NCBI GenBank assembly: GCA_014727975.1
Contig: WJMK01000041.1
Span: 1-32,415 of the forward strand
DNA from: Microcaldota archaeon
GTDB taxonomy: Archaea; Micrarchaeota; Micrarchaeia; Anstonellales; Bilamarchaeaceae
Reading direction: 5' to 3'
DNA length: 32,415 nucleotides
The stretch's first letter is position 1. Each line of letters starts with the position of its first letter. This document shows positions 19,603-28,500 of the stretch, piece after piece. Below the pieces are notes generated by a model. That model worked only from the letters and a program-made list of their open reading frames with translations. It was not told the origin of the DNA and ran no database searches. A program made the translations under genes and the position numbers.

Positions 19603-20742
19603 ATGCTCCTGATAATCCTGGCCCTTGTTCTCGGACTTCTCACCGGGCTAATCCCGGGGCTCCACCCCAACACCCTCACCTCCGTTTTATTGTCCCTGGA
19701 TATCGATTCCCCGGACCTCCCCTTCATGATAATTGCAATGTTCGCGGTGCACTCCATAATAGCATACATCCCCTCCATCTTCCTTGGAATACCAGACTCA
19801 ACAGTAGTCCTCTCCGTTCTCCCCGGCCACCGCATGGCCATGAAGGGGGAAGGCCTCAAAGCCCTTACAGTGATGGTAGTTTCCGCCATTTTCGCAGTAA
19901 TACTCTGCATAACCCTTTTCCCGATTTCCCAGGCACTCTACCCACTGGTTTTCCCTGCAATCCAGCCCTACCTCCTCCACATCCTCCTAATCGCGTCCGC
20001 AGTCTTAATCCTGAAGAGCAGGAACCCCCTAGGTGCACTATTAATCTTCGTCCTTGCAGGGGCAGTAGGAAAACAATCCTTCAGTTTGGGGCTACCGGAC
20101 CCTTTTCTCCCGCTGTTCACAGGGATGTTTGCAATGGCAGCAATCTTCACATACTCAAATGCAAAGCTCCCCAAACAAAAACTCCCGAAAAGAATCGACC
20201 TTTCAATAATCAAATTTGCAGCATTGGGGGTATTCCTGGGCTGGTTTGCTGACCTCCTGCCCGGAATAAGCTCTCCTGCCCAGGTAGCAGCATTCGCTTC
20301 AATCCTAATCCCGTTCGCAGGAGCTGCCTATCTCGCAACAATCGCATCAATAGGAGTAAGCGAATCAGTATTTGCTTTCTCAACTGCATCCACGATAGAC
20401 AAGGCAAGAATCGGGGCAATTGCGGAAGCATCTTCAATTACTCCGATACAGGATGCACTGCTGCCCTACCTTTCAGTATTCATAATCGGGGTAGTTTTTG
20501 CATGCATCCTGGTTTATTTTTTCCGCCAGAAGCTGGGCGAGATTTCCAAAATCAATTTCACCCTGATGAATACAATGCTTGCAATCTACCTGACCCTCAT
20601 TGTATTCCTCATAGATGCGCTTCCGGGCTTGATGCTCTTTTTTGTTGCAACAGCACTAGGCTACTTATGCATAAGAATGAATGTAGAAAGGACAATTCTG
20701 ATGGGTGCAATAATTGTGCCCACGCTCCTCCTCCTTTTCTAG
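19603..20742 (+). CDS. TctA-like (DUF112/COG1784) archaeal membrane protein
   Basis: A 379-residue membrane protein with about ten hydrophobic segments. LTGLIPGLHPNTLTSVLLSLDI and FLGWFADLLPGISSPAQVAAFASILIP form the two-fold repeat of the TctA permease family, each with a Gly-Leu-x-Pro-Gly loop; IASIGVSESVFAFSTASTIDKARIGAI also fits. Bacterial TctA is the large subunit of a tripartite tricarboxylate carrier with TctB and a binding protein; none is present here, and the archaeal branch is shorter. Substrate is unknown. The end overlaps the convergent receiver-domain gene by 4 bases. Confidence 0.8.
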   Translation: MLLIILALVLGLLTGLIPGLHPNTLTSVLLSLDIDSPDLPFMIIAMFAVHSIIAYIPSIFLGIPDSTVVLSVLPGHRMAMKGEGLKALTVMVVSAIFAVILCITLFPISQALYPLVFPAIQPYLLHILLIASAVLILKSRNPLGALLIFVLAGAVGKQSFSLGLPDPFLPLFTGMFAMAAIFTYSNAKLPKQKLPKRIDLSIIKFAALGVFLGWFADLLPGISSPAQVAAFASILIPFAGAAYLATIASIGVSESVFAFSTASTIDKARIGAIAEASSITPIQDALLPYLSVFIIGVVFACILVYFFRQKLGEISKINFTLMNTMLAIYLTLIVFLIDALPGLMLFFVATALGYLCIRMNVERTILMGAIIVPTLLLLF

Positions 20743-21248
20743 GCAGGCGCAGGCTTCCATTCTTTTACTCTTCCTTCTTTTGCGAATTCAAGAACTTCAA
20801 GCAGCTCGTCCATGTTCCCTGTTTTTTCAAGGAGCCTGCCGCCAACTAGCTCATTTACATCGGGATTCAGGTCGCTGCAAGCACTTGCGCTGTGTATTAC
20901 TACCTTGTCAATCAGGTCCTCCCTGCCGCTCTCTTTCAGCGCCCTGACCACATCCGTGCCTTTCATTTCCGGCATGTCCAGGTCCAGCAAAATAAGCCCA
21001 AAATCCTCCCTTTCAAGCAATTCCATTGCAGTCTTTCCATTTTCAGCCCCGGATATGCTGCACTCCCCCAACTTCCTTTTCATCATGCGCGCAAGGCTGC
21101 GGTGAATGGGAACCTCATCGTCCACAATAAGCACGCGGAGATTTTTCTGGAGGCTGTCCGGGCCCTTTTCTGTTGCATTGCTGCGAATAGGCTCAGGCAC
21201 TTCCTTTGCTTTCCTGGCTCCTGTTTTTGCACACTTTGGTTTTATCAT
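20739..21248 (-). CDS. Stand-alone response regulator receiver domain (CheY-like)
   Basis: The protein has 169 residues. After a ~37-residue basic, probably disordered N-terminus comes a complete receiver domain: the acidic pair in RVLIVDDEVPIH, the phospho-acceptor Asp in LILLDLDMPEMKGTDVVRAL, the Ser/Thr in KVVIHSASACSD, and the Lys in GGRLLEKTG. No output domain follows. No histidine kinase, chemotaxis or archaellum gene is nearby, so its partner is unknown. Receiver-only proteins may act by protein-protein contact, but this is not shown here. Confidence 0.85.
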   Translation of the reverse strand: MIKPKCAKTGARKAKEVPEPIRSNATEKGPDSLQKNLRVLIVDDEVPIHRSLARMMKRKLGECSISGAENGKTAMELLEREDFGLILLDLDMPEMKGTDVVRALKESGREDLIDKVVIHSASACSDLNPDVNELVGGRLLEKTGNMDELLEVLEFAKEGRVKEWKPAPA

Positions 21249-21279
21249 TTTGGTCCCTGTATAGATTGTGTTAGTAAAA

Positions 21280-21289
21280 GTTTAAATAT
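21280..21289 (-). promoter_or_regulatory. TATA box of the receiver-domain gene
   Basis: Minus-strand ATATTTAAAC lies about 35 nt before the ATG at 21248, between this gene and the end of aspS. Confidence 0.4.
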
Positions 21290-21293
21290 GTTC

Positions 21294-22583
21294 CTAGGGA
21301 TGCACCCTTGTCCTGTCCCGTGGGAACATCATGCACTCCCTGATATTCTGCATCCCGGTGGCCTTCATGGTGATCCGCTCAAGCCCGATGCTCCACCCTG
21401 AGTGCGGGGGCGCACCAACCCTGAAAGCATCAATATAGAACTGGAAGTTAGCCGGATCCAGGCCACGCTTCCTAAGCTGCTCCTCAAGCATTTCCGGAAT
21501 GTGGATACGCTGGGCACCGCTCGAAATCTCCAGCCCCTTGTACAAAAGGTCGTATGCTTTGCAGACTTCCGGCTTGTCTTCCCGGGGCATGGAGTAGAAT
21601 GCACGGCTCATTGTAGGCCAGTCATGTATAATAAACAGGTCTTCCCCAAGAATCCCGTAAATCTTCTTTTCCTGCTCTTTAGAAAAGTCCTCCCCCCACT
21701 CCAGGTTTTCCCCCTCAGAGTTCAGCCTATCCACGATTTCTGTATATGTGTAGCGCTTGATTTCCGAAGGCACATTAATCTCGGTTTTGAGCAATGCAAG
21801 CTCCTCCTTCATCTTTGCAGCTTCACCAAGAACCGAAAGCGTAACCTCCGAAAGCACATCCATCGCATCATTGTCATCCGCAAAGCCCATTTCCACATCC
21901 ATCTGGATTACTTCGTTCAGGTGAGTAGTGGTGTGGTGCTTTTCCGCCCTCCACACCGGAGAGGTAATCATTACCTTATCTATTCCCCCAACAACCGCAA
22001 GCTGCTTATACAGCTGCGGAGACTGAGCAAGAAAAGCTTTCTGCTCAAAGTATTCAACCGGGAATACTTCCGTTCCCCCTTCCGTGGCCGCAGCCACAAT
22101 GTGCGTGGGGTGCACTTCCTGGAAGCCCATCCCCATGGTTTTCTTCCTGAATTCCTGGATAATTGCAGATTTAATCCTGAAGATTGCAGCAACCTCAGGC
22201 TTCCTCAAATCCAGGTAACGGTAATTCAGGCGCGTATCAAGGTCGGATTCCACAACCCCGGTAGGGTCGATTGGAAGCTTCTTCTCAACAACACTCAGAA
22301 CCTTAACTTCCGAAGGCACAATCTCCACACCTCCTGGCGCAACCTTGTTCTCTGCAATCTTCCCGGTTACAGAGATTACATCTTCCTTGTTGCGCTTCAT
22401 TTTTTCAAGCACTTCGTCAGGCACTACTCCCTTTTTTGCAATGACCTGCATTATGCCGGTTTTGTCCCTGAGCTGGATGAAGATGAGTTTCCCGATGTCC
22501 CGGATTTCATGCACCCAGCCAGCCAGGGTTACCCCTTCCCCCACTTTCTTTTTTGCAGAATCAATATAATCTGTCCTCATCAT
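21294..22583 (-). CDS. aspS: Aspartyl-tRNA synthetase, probably non-discriminating
   Basis: A class IIb synthetase of about 429 residues. The N-terminal OB domain reads VTLAGWVHEIRDIGKLIFIQLRDKTGIMQVIA. Motif 2 is VWRAEKHHTTTHLNEVIQMDVEM and motif 3 is GWSIGLERITM; FLAQSPQLYKQ and GGTEVFPVEYF are also conserved. The His in GWVHE occupies the position that is Trp in the discriminating Thermococcus enzyme, and the later Lys determinant also appears absent. This predicts charging of both tRNA-Asp and tRNA-Asn, so a GatCAB amidotransferase should exist elsewhere. ATG 22583 (or 22580) is more likely than the GTG at 22592. Confidence 0.94.
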   Translation of the reverse strand: MMRTDYIDSAKKKVGEGVTLAGWVHEIRDIGKLIFIQLRDKTGIMQVIAKKGVVPDEVLEKMKRNKEDVISVTGKIAENKVAPGGVEIVPSEVKVLSVVEKKLPIDPTGVVESDLDTRLNYRYLDLRKPEVAAIFRIKSAIIQEFRKKTMGMGFQEVHPTHIVAAATEGGTEVFPVEYFEQKAFLAQSPQLYKQLAVVGGIDKVMITSPVWRAEKHHTTTHLNEVIQMDVEMGFADDNDAMDVLSEVTLSVLGEAAKMKEELALLKTEINVPSEIKRYTYTEIVDRLNSEGENLEWGEDFSKEQEKKIYGILGEDLFIIHDWPTMSRAFYSMPREDKPEVCKAYDLLYKGLEISSGAQRIHIPEMLEEQLRKRGLDPANFQFYIDAFRVGAPPHSGWSIGLERITMKATGMQNIRECMMFPRDRTRVHP

Positions 22584-22644
22584 GAATACCACTTTTGCTC
22601 TTATTGGTCAATACCCATTATTAATGTTAGTGGAAACCGGAAAA

Positions 22645-22672
22645 AGAAGATAAAAAGGGAAGTTTTCTTCCC
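22645..22672 (-). terminator. Intrinsic terminator after alba
   Basis: On the minus strand, 3 bases after the alba stop, GGGAAG-AAAA-CTTCCC forms a perfect 6-bp hairpin followed by TTTTTATC. Confidence 0.65.
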
Positions 22673-22674
22673 GC

Positions 22675-22989
22675 TTATTTTGCAAGGGTAATCTCGATTG
22701 CGGATACCTTGCTCATGCTCCCGTCTTCAGATGTAAGCTCTTCGGTCTTTATGGTGATGTCGCTTACTTTTACTTCAGGCAGGAAGCGGTTCCTCACTAT
22801 CTCTGCAACATCGACCGCCCTGGAGATGAGCTTTCCCCTTGCCTTCACCATCACAGTTTCAACCCCGTTGTTGAACTGGGTAACTACTGCAAGCACGTAG
22901 CCCATCACTCCTTTCTTTCCAACGAAAACAGTGTTTTCGTCTTTCTTTTCTTTGGTTGGTTCAGTTTTCTCAGCTGTTTCTTCTGCCAT
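22675..22989 (-). CDS. alba: Alba DNA/RNA-binding chromatin protein
   Basis: Residues ~22-104 match Alba: [67 protein letters not shown], ending [12 protein letters not shown]. The KKGVMGYV loop corresponds to the nucleic-acid-binding KxxxxY region, with Lys residues in the usual place. The first ~20 residues are a charged extension ([17 protein letters not shown]). The ATG at 22989 is chosen because a GGTGA site lies ~6 nt upstream; the ORF-track start is 6 codons earlier. Alba coats DNA and binds RNA in most archaea. It is monocistronic, with its own terminator. Confidence 0.93.
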   Translation of the reverse strand: MAEETAEKTEPTKEKKDENTVFVGKKGVMGYVLAVVTQFNNGVETVMVKARGKLISRAVDVAEIVRNRFLPEVKVSDITIKTEELTSEDGSMSKVSAIEITLAK

Positions 22990-23040
22990 GGTCTTCACCT
23001 TTCCCACTTAGTGCACTTGGACTGGAATTCTGCATATAAC

Positions 23041-23049
23041 TTTTTTAAG
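23041..23049 (+). promoter_or_regulatory. TATA box of the ABCE1 gene
   Basis: TTTTTTAAG is centred about 42 nt before the ATG at 23087, predicting a leader of ~15 nt. An overlapping minus-strand element (GTTATATGC, ~23032-23040) may serve alba. Confidence 0.4.
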
Positions 23050-23086
23050 ATATCCCAAGCTCAACTATACGGAATTCGTGATTAGG

Positions 23087-24844
23087 ATGAGCCCGAGAAT
23101 TGCAATCCTTGACAGGGACCTCTGCATCCGCAAAAAATGCGGTTACCAGTGCGAGAAGGTGTGCCCAGTCAATAGAATGGGCGAGGAGTGCATAGTAACC
23201 GAGGAGGATACCCAATTCCCGCGCATAAACGAGTTCCTGTGCATAGGGTGCGGGCTCTGCGTAAAGAAGTGCCCCGTAGATGCAATCACTATAATCAATC
23301 TTGCAGGGGAATCCGGAGACCCCGTCTACCAGTACGGGATAAACGCATTCAGGCTCTACAGCCTCCCCCTTCCCACCGAAGGCCTCTGCGGCATTGTAGG
23401 GAAGAACGGAATCGGGAAAACCACCGCACTCAATCTACTTTCCGGAAAAATAAAGCCCAATTTTGGGGAACACACAAAGGAATTCACGGAAGATGAAATC
23501 CTGGAGCGCCTCCCAATCGCGACCCGCCGCTATTTTGAATCCGAGCAGGAAACCCAGCTTGAGGTATCATACAAGCCCCAGATGGTGGACAAGCTCCGTG
23601 ATGCATTCAAGGGAACGGTCGAGAAGCTCCTCAAGACCATGGATGAGCGCAATGCATACGGGGACGCAGTGGAAAAGTTCGGCCTCAGGAAAATCCTAAA
23701 AAGGAAAATCTCCCAGCTTTCCGGGGGGGAGCTCCAGCGCGTCTCCATCGCAGCCGCTTACCTAAAGGATGCAGACATTTATTACCTGGATGAGCCCTGC
23801 AACTACCTGGATATAGAAGAAAGGCTCCGCACCTCCCTAATCCTGAAGGATTTCTCCGAAGGGAGGAAGATGGTGGTTGTGGAGCACGACCTTGCAATCC
23901 TGGACTACATGAGCGATTATGTTTATATCTTCTATGGGGAAGAAAACGGCTACGGAGTCTCCTCCGGGGTAAAGAGCACCCGCGCAGGGATAAACGAGTA
24001 CCTCGCAGGGTTCCTGAGGGAGGAAAACATCCGATTCCGCGACCGCGAAATAACCTTTAGCGAATACAGCGAAAGGGAAACCCAGACCAAGACCCGCTTC
24101 ACATATTCCCGGATGAAAAAAGAATTCACAGGCTTCAAGTTCTCTTCAGATGAAGGAGACGTCCGCACAGGAGAGATTGTAGGCATCGTAGGCAAGAATG
24201 CACTGGGAAAATCCATTTTCGTAAAGATGCTTGCAGGGGTGGAGAATCCGGATGAAGGCGAGCCGGGGGAATTCAAGGTTTCCTACAAGCCCCAGTACAT
24301 AAAGCCCCAGAAAGGCACCACTGTATTCCAGTTATTCCTAGGAAGCAATATAGACAAATCGGTTGCAGAAAACGCAAAACGCGAACTGGGCCTGATGAAG
24401 CTGATGGAAAAAGACCTTGACCAGCTTTCCGGAGGGGAACTCCAGCGTGTATCCATTGCGCAGGCCCTTTCCCAGAAAGCAGACATTTACCTGTTTGATG
24501 AGCCCACTGCATTCCTGGATGTGGAGCAGAGGCTCCGCTTCTCAGATTTGCTCCGCCGCACAATTGCAGAAACCGAGAAATGCGCATTCGTTGTAGACCA
24601 CGATGTGGTGTTTGTGGATTCCATTGCCCACAGGCTTATGGTGTTTGATGGGGAGAGCTCTGTGCATGGGCATGCTTCATCCCCACTGGGAAAAAGGGAA
24701 GGAATGAACTCCTTCCTGCAAATGGCAGGAATCACTATGCGCAGGGACAAGGATTCCAAGCGCCCGCGCATAAACAAGCCAGAGAGCGTACTGGACCGCG
24801 AGCAGAGGGAAAAGAACGAGTATTACTATTCCTCAAAAGATTAG
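23087..24844 (+). CDS. abce1: Ribosome recycling ATPase ABCE1 (RLI)
   Basis: A 585-residue ABC protein. The N-terminal iron-sulphur domain has CIRKKCGYQCEKVCPV and CIGCGLCVKKCP, for two 4Fe-4S clusters. NBD1 has Walker A GKNGIGKTTAL, signature LSGGELQR, Walker B YYLDEPCNYLD and switch VVEHDLAIL. NBD2 has Walker A GKNALGKSIF, signature LSGGELQR, Walker B YLFDEPTAFLD and VVDHD. The hinge follows. It splits ribosomes after termination together with aRF1/aPelota. The start is probably ATG 23087; the GTG at 23078 adds 3 residues. The 3' end overlaps the convergent membrane protein gene by 4 bases. Everything expected for activity is present. Confidence 0.96.
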   Translation: MSPRIAILDRDLCIRKKCGYQCEKVCPVNRMGEECIVTEEDTQFPRINEFLCIGCGLCVKKCPVDAITIINLAGESGDPVYQYGINAFRLYSLPLPTEGLCGIVGKNGIGKTTALNLLSGKIKPNFGEHTKEFTEDEILERLPIATRRYFESEQETQLEVSYKPQMVDKLRDAFKGTVEKLLKTMDERNAYGDAVEKFGLRKILKRKISQLSGGELQRVSIAAAYLKDADIYYLDEPCNYLDIEERLRTSLILKDFSEGRKMVVVEHDLAILDYMSDYVYIFYGEENGYGVSSGVKSTRAGINEYLAGFLREENIRFRDREITFSEYSERETQTKTRFTYSRMKKEFTGFKFSSDEGDVRTGEIVGIVGKNALGKSIFVKMLAGVENPDEGEPGEFKVSYKPQYIKPQKGTTVFQLFLGSNIDKSVAENAKRELGLMKLMEKDLDQLSGGELQRVSIAQALSQKADIYLFDEPTAFLDVEQRLRFSDLLRRTIAETEKCAFVVDHDVVFVDSIAHRLMVFDGESSVHGHASSPLGKREGMNSFLQMAGITMRRDKDSKRPRINKPESVLDREQREKNEYYYSSKD

Positions 24845-25422
24845 TAATAAACCATATCCACTGCTGAAACTTCCCCGTTTTTTGCAACTTTTACCAGATA
24901 TCCAAAGTTTGCGGAGGAGGAATCCCATTTTACCTTCCATCCTTCAGTATCCCTGTAAACCACAGGCACCGCATCATTATAGGTAGTCACGTAATTGTGC
25001 ACTCCCTGTGTCCTGGAGTTCGTGTGGGAAGCGATAATTGCCTCCTCCTCAAACCCGATTACGCACCCCTCCCCTTCACATACAGTGCATTCCGAACTAG
25101 TGATGTATTCCTTGGGGTCGGTTACAAAATTCTGGACAGGGTAGTGGTAGAAGTAATGTACCCTTACCGGGCACGGGGTATACAGCCCCTCAGTAACCCT
25201 TGCCCTTATCCGCAGGTATTCTTCACCCTGCTCATTTGTGCGGGTTTCCCAGTCCATTATTTCCAGCGCATCGGCAGTAGGGTGCTTTCCAACAAGGTCC
25301 TCAAGCACATAATCGGTTGCATCATCCACCTGCACTTTCTCTTCGTAGAATTGCATCCCTGCAACTAGGATCAGCGAAAACACTACAAGCACTACTATTA
25401 CTGCCGCGAGCCTGTCCTCCAT
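24841..25422 (-). CDS. Membrane-anchored exported protein with Cys cluster, unknown
   Basis: The protein has 193 residues and is not recognised. One N-terminal hydrophobic segment (AAVIVVLVVFSLILVAGMQFY) suggests a signal anchor, with the remaining ~165 residues outside. The exported part looks beta-rich and carries clustered cysteines: TPCPVRVHYFYHYP and SSECTVCEGEGCVIGF (CxxCxxxxC). These could bind metal or form disulphides. The ATG at 25422 has a TATA-like element about 25 nt upstream, so the transcript is probably leaderless. No partner gene is evident. Confidence 0.65.
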   Translation of the reverse strand: MEDRLAAVIVVLVVFSLILVAGMQFYEEKVQVDDATDYVLEDLVGKHPTADALEIMDWETRTNEQGEEYLRIRARVTEGLYTPCPVRVHYFYHYPVQNFVTDPKEYITSSECTVCEGEGCVIGFEEEAIIASHTNSRTQGVHNYVTTYNDAVPVVYRDTEGWKVKWDSSSANFGYLVKVAKNGEVSAVDMVYY

Positions 25423-25442
25423 ACCCCACTATCTCAGAAAAA

Positions 25443-25450
25443 CTTAAATA
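25443..25450 (-). promoter_or_regulatory. TATA box of the anchored Cys protein gene
   Basis: Minus-strand TATTTAAG lies about 25 nt before the ATG at 25422. The rest of the gap 25423-25535 shows only a T-run and no gene. Confidence 0.45.
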
Positions 25451-25535
25451 ATCCTTCTAAATGCTTTTTTTGTGGATATCCCGGGTTTTCCCATTGCTGG
25501 CACCATCAAACTTTGTCCCCTGGTCCCCCTGGGCA

Positions 25536-28500
25536 CTACCACTTGTATCCTCCAAACAGGAAGAAACCTCCTTCAAGCTCCTTTACCTTGCTCGGGTCAA
25601 GCTCCCCTGTGCGGTCCCTGAAAACCCTTTCTATGCTTCCGATTACTCCTCTTCCTCCAACATACCAGGTGTCTGTGCTGTCAGATGTTTTTACCTCCGC
25701 ACCAAACTGGTCTTTTGTTTCCTCATAATGCGGGCGGGCTGCTCCCCTCTGGATTGCTTCCAGCTCCCTTCTCATGTACTCCAGGTCCACGGTGAATGCT
25801 ACCCCGGATTTCCCTACCCACATCAGCCTTGTGCCTGCCCCGTACCTGTTTATGTCCAGGTCCTCCTTAATCTGGTAGTTGTTTGTTCCCTGCTCCTTTG
25901 AAAGGACAACATATCCCTGTGCGCGGGACCCTTCCCACCATGGCATCCACCCAAGCACCATCGCTTCGTAAACATTTCTGGAAACATCCACCTCTTCTTC
26001 CCCTCCTTCTCCATATTCTACTTCCATTCCTGGCCCGTATTCAGCAGTGTAATCACTAAGCGTCCCTGTGCGCCACATTCCTCCCACTATTGCCCCGATT
26101 CCCCAGTCGTTCTCAGGAAGCATCGTAACACCCGCATCAAAGCTCGGGATTCCCTTGTAGCTCCTAAGGTCTTCCCTCCAGTATTCCCCCGCTGCAAGCG
26201 CAAGGATTACATGCGTGGTGGGCACAATTACCTTCCCTCCTGCAGAGCCCCATGGCGCAGGCTGTATGTTGAATGAAAGCATGAATGCATCATCTACTTC
26301 CACATAAGAGTTAATCAGCGCGCTCCACTCATCCGGGCCTCCCCAGATTGCCTCAATTCCTGCCTGGGTGGTTTCATCCAGCATGTCCCATTCAAGCCCG
26401 GCGGTTCCGAAATACCGCTGTGCTTCAATGAGCCCGAGTGCAGTCTGCATTGTCCTGAGAAGGTTCTGTTTCCTTTCCAGCTCCCTCATCCTGTCTCCTT
26501 TGCTCTGCTCCCTGTCCAGCCTTCCGGTGTACGCAAGGTCTTCGCTTGCCCTTGCATCCCGGAGCTCCTGCAGGTCTGCCTCAACTGTGCGCAGCTCGGC
26601 AACAACTCTCCTCAGGCTCCATCTTGTGCGCATAATCTGCCAGAGGCTGCTTGCCTGCGCCCTGCCATTGTCCCATTCGGCTGCAGTAAGCGCACCCGCA
26701 TGGCCGTACTGCCCGCTTCTTTCCTTTGCTTCGTCTGAGAGGTGTCTCCAGTCTGCAACAAGGAATGCATCCAGTACATCCGGGTCACGGAACATTGTCC
26801 CAAGCAGCCCTGCGTTGCTTTCATCCTCCCTGATGTTTGCCATTGCAAGGGTGTAAAGCTCATTGTTCCCGGGCAGCTTTGGCACGTTTGCGCCCTGCCA
26901 TGCAAAAGTGTATTCCCTTACCCCATCTATCCAGGATTCTTCTGCTGCAAATGCCTCTTCTGCCCCCCTTCCCCCAAGTTTTATCTTTCCAACGCGGCCC
27001 ATTTCCCCCCCTGCAAGGTAAGTTTCTCTTTTCTCTCCAACTTCTTCTGCTTCCACTTCCCTTCCCACAAGGGTCACAAAACCAACAGCGTTCCGCATTC
27101 CCGAGAATCCCTTTTCATACATTGCACTTATTCCTCCTGCATATTCCTGCGCAATCCTTCCGGCATCGGTTTCTGTTTCAAGTGTTGGCAGCTGCGGAAG
27201 GACTCCGCCGCGGCCCCTCATTGCAGGCCTTCCGCCCGCATTGTAAATCCCTGCACCAACTACAGATGGCGCAGCAGGCGGAGGCGAACCCCCGCTGAAT
27301 ACATTTGTGAAATTAACTCCTACAAGGCATCCGTACACTCCCCAGTCCTGCTCCCCGGGAACCCTTTCTCCCTGGAGTTCCTCCCCTTCTTCAGTCTGGA
27401 CTCCCTCTACGCTTCCCATCTGGTACTTCTGCTCCCCGCTGAGCATCCTGAATGCACCATACTTTTCCCCTGGCCCGATCTGCAAACCGGTAAATAGGCG
27501 GTTAAGCTCTTCAGGCTCAATATCTATGTAACCTATCCTGTACCAGTCCCCTTTTATCCTTCCCCAGGTGTATCCCCTGAATTCCTTCCGGGTTTCTTCC
27601 TCGCCCGTGGTTTCAGTTTCCCCTCCGGAAGTTTCCCTAAGGTAGTTCTCATGCTCTTCCCAGGTAATCAACGTAACTCCATCTGTGTTGTAGGTGCGCG
27701 CATAGTGCTCCAGCCGTGTAATCAGAGCCTTATCTGTAACCTTGGTATATGTGCCCTCTTCAGGCACCTGCATCTGCGTTGGTGCAGGAGGGCCTTCCAT
27801 TTCAACAGTGTGCTCAGGCACTGTTTCCTCAGTTGTAGTTTCTGCCCAGGTTCCGGCTGCATATCCTGAAACTGAAAACCACCCAGGCGCAGTAATATCA
27901 TTGAAAAGCCCGTAAAGCGTATTCCTTTCGGATTCGCTCATGGTTTCATAAGGGGGGACAAATTCTTCCCCTTCCCCATGCGCTTCTGCCCGGCTCCTTT
28001 CCTCCCCTCTATCTATAGTGTGCACAACTCCTGCCTGGGTTTCCGGGCCGAATACATATCCCCTCTCCATCCCCCTGTATTCTTTTTCTGTTTCCTTCCC
28101 GGTTTCATCTTTCACTTCCCCCCCATATCCCTTTCCGTATGCGCTGACTGCCCCCCGCTCTATTTCCATTCCCGGCACATACCTGGGAACTCCTCTCACT
28201 TCAGAAAGCAGCTCCATAAGTCTGCTAAGGGAACCCGGGATAAAGCTGTTCACAGAATATGTCCTGCGCGGAATCATCTTTGCCTTTTTGGGAGTAAAGA
28301 AATCAAAGAAATATTCATGGAGCGAAGGCTCCCTTGACCACACCTGCGCAAACTCCTCGCTTGTGGAGGTCATGAGCTGCTCCATTATCTGCTGTGCTTC
28401 TGCTTCATACTCCGGGCTGATGTCTGAAAGGGGCGAGAAAGCAGAGCGCGCAAGCCTTGCAAGCTCATATGCCCTCCTTTCCATAGCATCGGTTATGCTT

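Noticed and set aside
21402-22691. 429-residue plus-strand ORF
   Set aside because: It is antisense to aspS and has His/Leu/Phe-rich shadow composition.
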